Shown here one piece after another: positions 62,382 to 64,000 of a DNA stretch of 64,000 bases. A model generated the notes under the pieces. It was not told the DNA's origin. It did no database searches and was given only the letters and a program-made list of their open reading frames with translations. The stretch comes from Bremia lactucae (taxonomy: Eukaryota > Oomycota > Peronosporomycetes > Peronosporales > Peronosporaceae). Position numbers and translations under genes: made by a program. Where the stretch lies: the NCBI RefSeq assembly GCF_004359215.1, contig NC_090627.1, positions 828,550 to 892,549 on the forward strand, read 5' to 3'. Position 1 is the first letter of the stretch. Every line of letters begins with the position of its first letter.

Positions 62382-63640
62382 ACGAGAATTTGTCACTTCG
62401 TTCCCTAGTTGATTTTTGGGCGTCAGACAACTTTATCTGACGCCAATCGCTAGAAGATCCTAGAGTCAAATTTCTATAGTGCGAATCCCTCTAACGAAGC
62501 ATCTGTAACAGTAAAGAAATTGGTTGTTAGTATCCAATGCACGTTTAAGTGCAAATAGTACTTTGATGATATCATCGTACTAGATTTGGATGACATATTT
62601 GATGTCATCCTACAATATTTTAAAGTTTTAATCGATGACTTGGGATCTCGAGGCGTACCAGTGTGATGTGAACAATTTAAGTGAGATTTAAATTTTGCAT
62701 ATCAGGTATTAGCTGACTAGTGCTTGGCAAATGTGAAATTCGGACCCACGCCCTTTCAGACCACAGCCTAAAACTGGCGCCAAGGATTACTATGGCTCAG
62801 AAAGTACGAGTCAAGCATAAACTGGCAGCATCAAGCCGTGACGATGTCTGCTTCTCGTTTATCAGATGGCTATCTGATGAGCTTCTTGGAGCGTCCACAA
62901 GCGTGTGGAGTCCTACGAGTGACTTACTTGTGGTTTGGTCGTTTGCACGACTGCACAAGACCGCAGATTGACCACCCATCACATAGTGGAGTTAGGTTCC
63001 GACCGCCGTGCAATAGCATAGGCAACGTTAAAGGTCAACCATGTGAAGTGGGCTTAGTTACTGACGGCTGTAGACACCATCGAAGTTCAACCACTTACAT
63101 GACCTTAGTTACCCGAAACAAGGATGCTTGGATAGAAATCAACGTGCAAGAAACTTTAAAACGCCTGTTTATAAGAGACAGTGCGAAAGTTCTACATCGA
63201 TTGGAGAGTCGAATGTAGAGGATCTCGCTGTGGTTGCGCAGCCACACCTTAAGGCAGTTGCGGGAATAATAAGTCCCCGAGGGAGTGAGGGAAAAGTCAG
63301 CAGAAACCTATTGGTTAAATTTCCTGGAAGAAACCGAGTCGCAAAAACGTCTTGGTTAACAACGGATCAAGTTTAGAAGGTAATACGCTTGATCTTGTAT
63401 CGTTTCCGAAGTTAACTTTGCAGAAAAACTAAGTGCCAACGCTAGAACGAAACGGTTCTTGCATGTCTGCATATGGCAAAGTCAAGTAGATCTGCGTACT
63501 CGTCACCGGCCGCTATTCGGTCGACAATATAGTACTTCCTGAGAACGAACGGTTCTCAGTAGCTAATAGATGGATGAAAGTGTCGTTAATGAGAAGACTC
63601 GGATTGAGCAAATTAATCTCAACCTTGTGAATCGCGAAAG
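62382..63640 (+). pseudogene. Protease and linker of the right-hand type-B Gypsy
   Basis: The active site reads LVDFWASDNFI (DCGAS changed to DFWAS). The second half DLDDIFDVIL is interrupted at 62610-62760 by unrelated sequence and resumes at 62780 (MAQKVRVKHKLAASSRDDV). The linker to 63640 matches the 9240-9560 region (VDESVVNEKTRIE-like). Not functional. Confidence 0.7.
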
Positions 63641-63724
63641 CAATCCATTTGATTTACGTTAACGCTATGAGCTTGAAGATGGGCTTACGGTCGAGATTGC
63701 AAACCGGAAAGTAAGTTATATTTT

Positions 63725-63965
63725 GAGTTTAACTTTATCCTACTTAACTTTATCCTACCGTTAATTATTTCCTATCGTTTGCTGCGCCCCCTTTCCCAGA
63801 TATGTGGACTACCATAAAATGGGGGACGTCACTGTCTGGCGGTACAGTGCTGGTGAACCCCAAACACCAGTTCCCGAAGGTTTTACTTTTTGTCGTTACC
63901 GGGTATCGAACCGGTGACCAGTGGGTCGCACCGCCATGCCTTACCCGACTGAGCCACAACACACG
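63725..63965 (-). mobile_element. tRNA-derived SINE, minus strand
   Basis: The minus strand has an RNA polymerase III A box TGGCTCAGTCGG (63945-63956) and B box GGTTCGATACC (63902-63912) at tRNA spacing, then a non-tRNA body to about 63780 and a short tandem tail (TAGGATAAAGTTAAG twice, about 63725-63760). ATATTTT at 63718-63724 and at 63966-63972 looks like the target-site duplication. Acceptor and T stems do not pair well enough for a working tRNA. Confidence 0.7.
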
Positions 63966-64000
63966 ATATTTTCCACACTCAACTTTTCCGTATTATTCTT

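Larger units (their letters stand above)
60925..63640 (+). mobile_element. Family-1 (type B) Gypsy, 5' part, decayed
   Basis: LTR, then gag without its N-terminus, protease and linker. It stops at about 63640 before RT; a SINE lies 85 bp further on. It parallels 8620-9600 closely in the zinc-knuckle and protease parts. Confidence 0.8.

Noticed and set aside
63895..63965. Possible tRNA gene on the minus strand
   Set aside because: A and B boxes are good, but acceptor and T stems contain mismatches, and the body, tail and flanking duplication fit a SINE.

Overview
The window looks like nuclear DNA of an oomycete, most likely a downy-mildew-type plant pathogen of the Peronosporales. Four things point there: a secreted protein with an RYLK...EER (RxLR-EER-like) leader, a START plus FYVE-like protein of a type expanded in oomycetes, compact intron-poor genes with an oomycete-like Inr/FPR promoter, and a dense load of nested Ty3/Gypsy chromoviruses. 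Genus cannot be fixed from the sequence alone.

Layout. Bases 1-41200 are almost entirely transposon. Three Gypsy chromovirus lineages recur. Family 1 (LTR types A and B) has copies at 1-2518, 3225-7406 (minus, with a Copia remnant in its middle), 8620-13482, 23403-24950, 26871-32229, 43787-50894 and 60925-63640. Family 2 has a long copy at 13483-23018 and pieces at 7480-8610 (minus), 24952-25571 (minus), 26085-26350 (minus) and 38845-40995. Family 3 is one minus-strand copy at 32230-38838. Bases 41210-42860 are AT-rich with no convincing gene. The effector-like gene is at 42922-43347, wedged between transposons. A 7.1 kb family-1 copy follows, inserted in an LTR. A gene island spans 52040-59717: ubiquitin-eS31 fusion (+), delta-9 acyl-CoA desaturase (-), adenosylhomocysteinase (-), an Eco1/ESCO-type cohesin acetyltransferase (+), an unrecognised 146-residue protein (+) and the START/FYVE-like protein (-). 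The right end is another damaged family-1 copy and a tRNA-derived SINE.

The island genes are ordinary housekeeping functions (translation, lipid desaturation, methyl cycle, cohesion) and show no operon-like link beyond a 209 bp divergent intergenic region between AHCY and ESCO. All retrotransposon copies are damaged by stops, frameshifts or deletions, so none seems autonomous.

The most interesting signal is an extra open frame on the strand opposite pol, lying between integrase and the 3' LTR, in all three Gypsy lineages. Its sequence differs between families, but each version has a coiled-coil-like, basic or SR-rich C-terminal part placed opposite the integrase tail or the integrase-chromodomain linker. 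In families 1 and 2 it can be aligned between independent copies. Two single-n positions (15741 and 24951) mark assembly joins; the first separates two nearly identical 1.94 kb segments and should be treated as a possible artefact.
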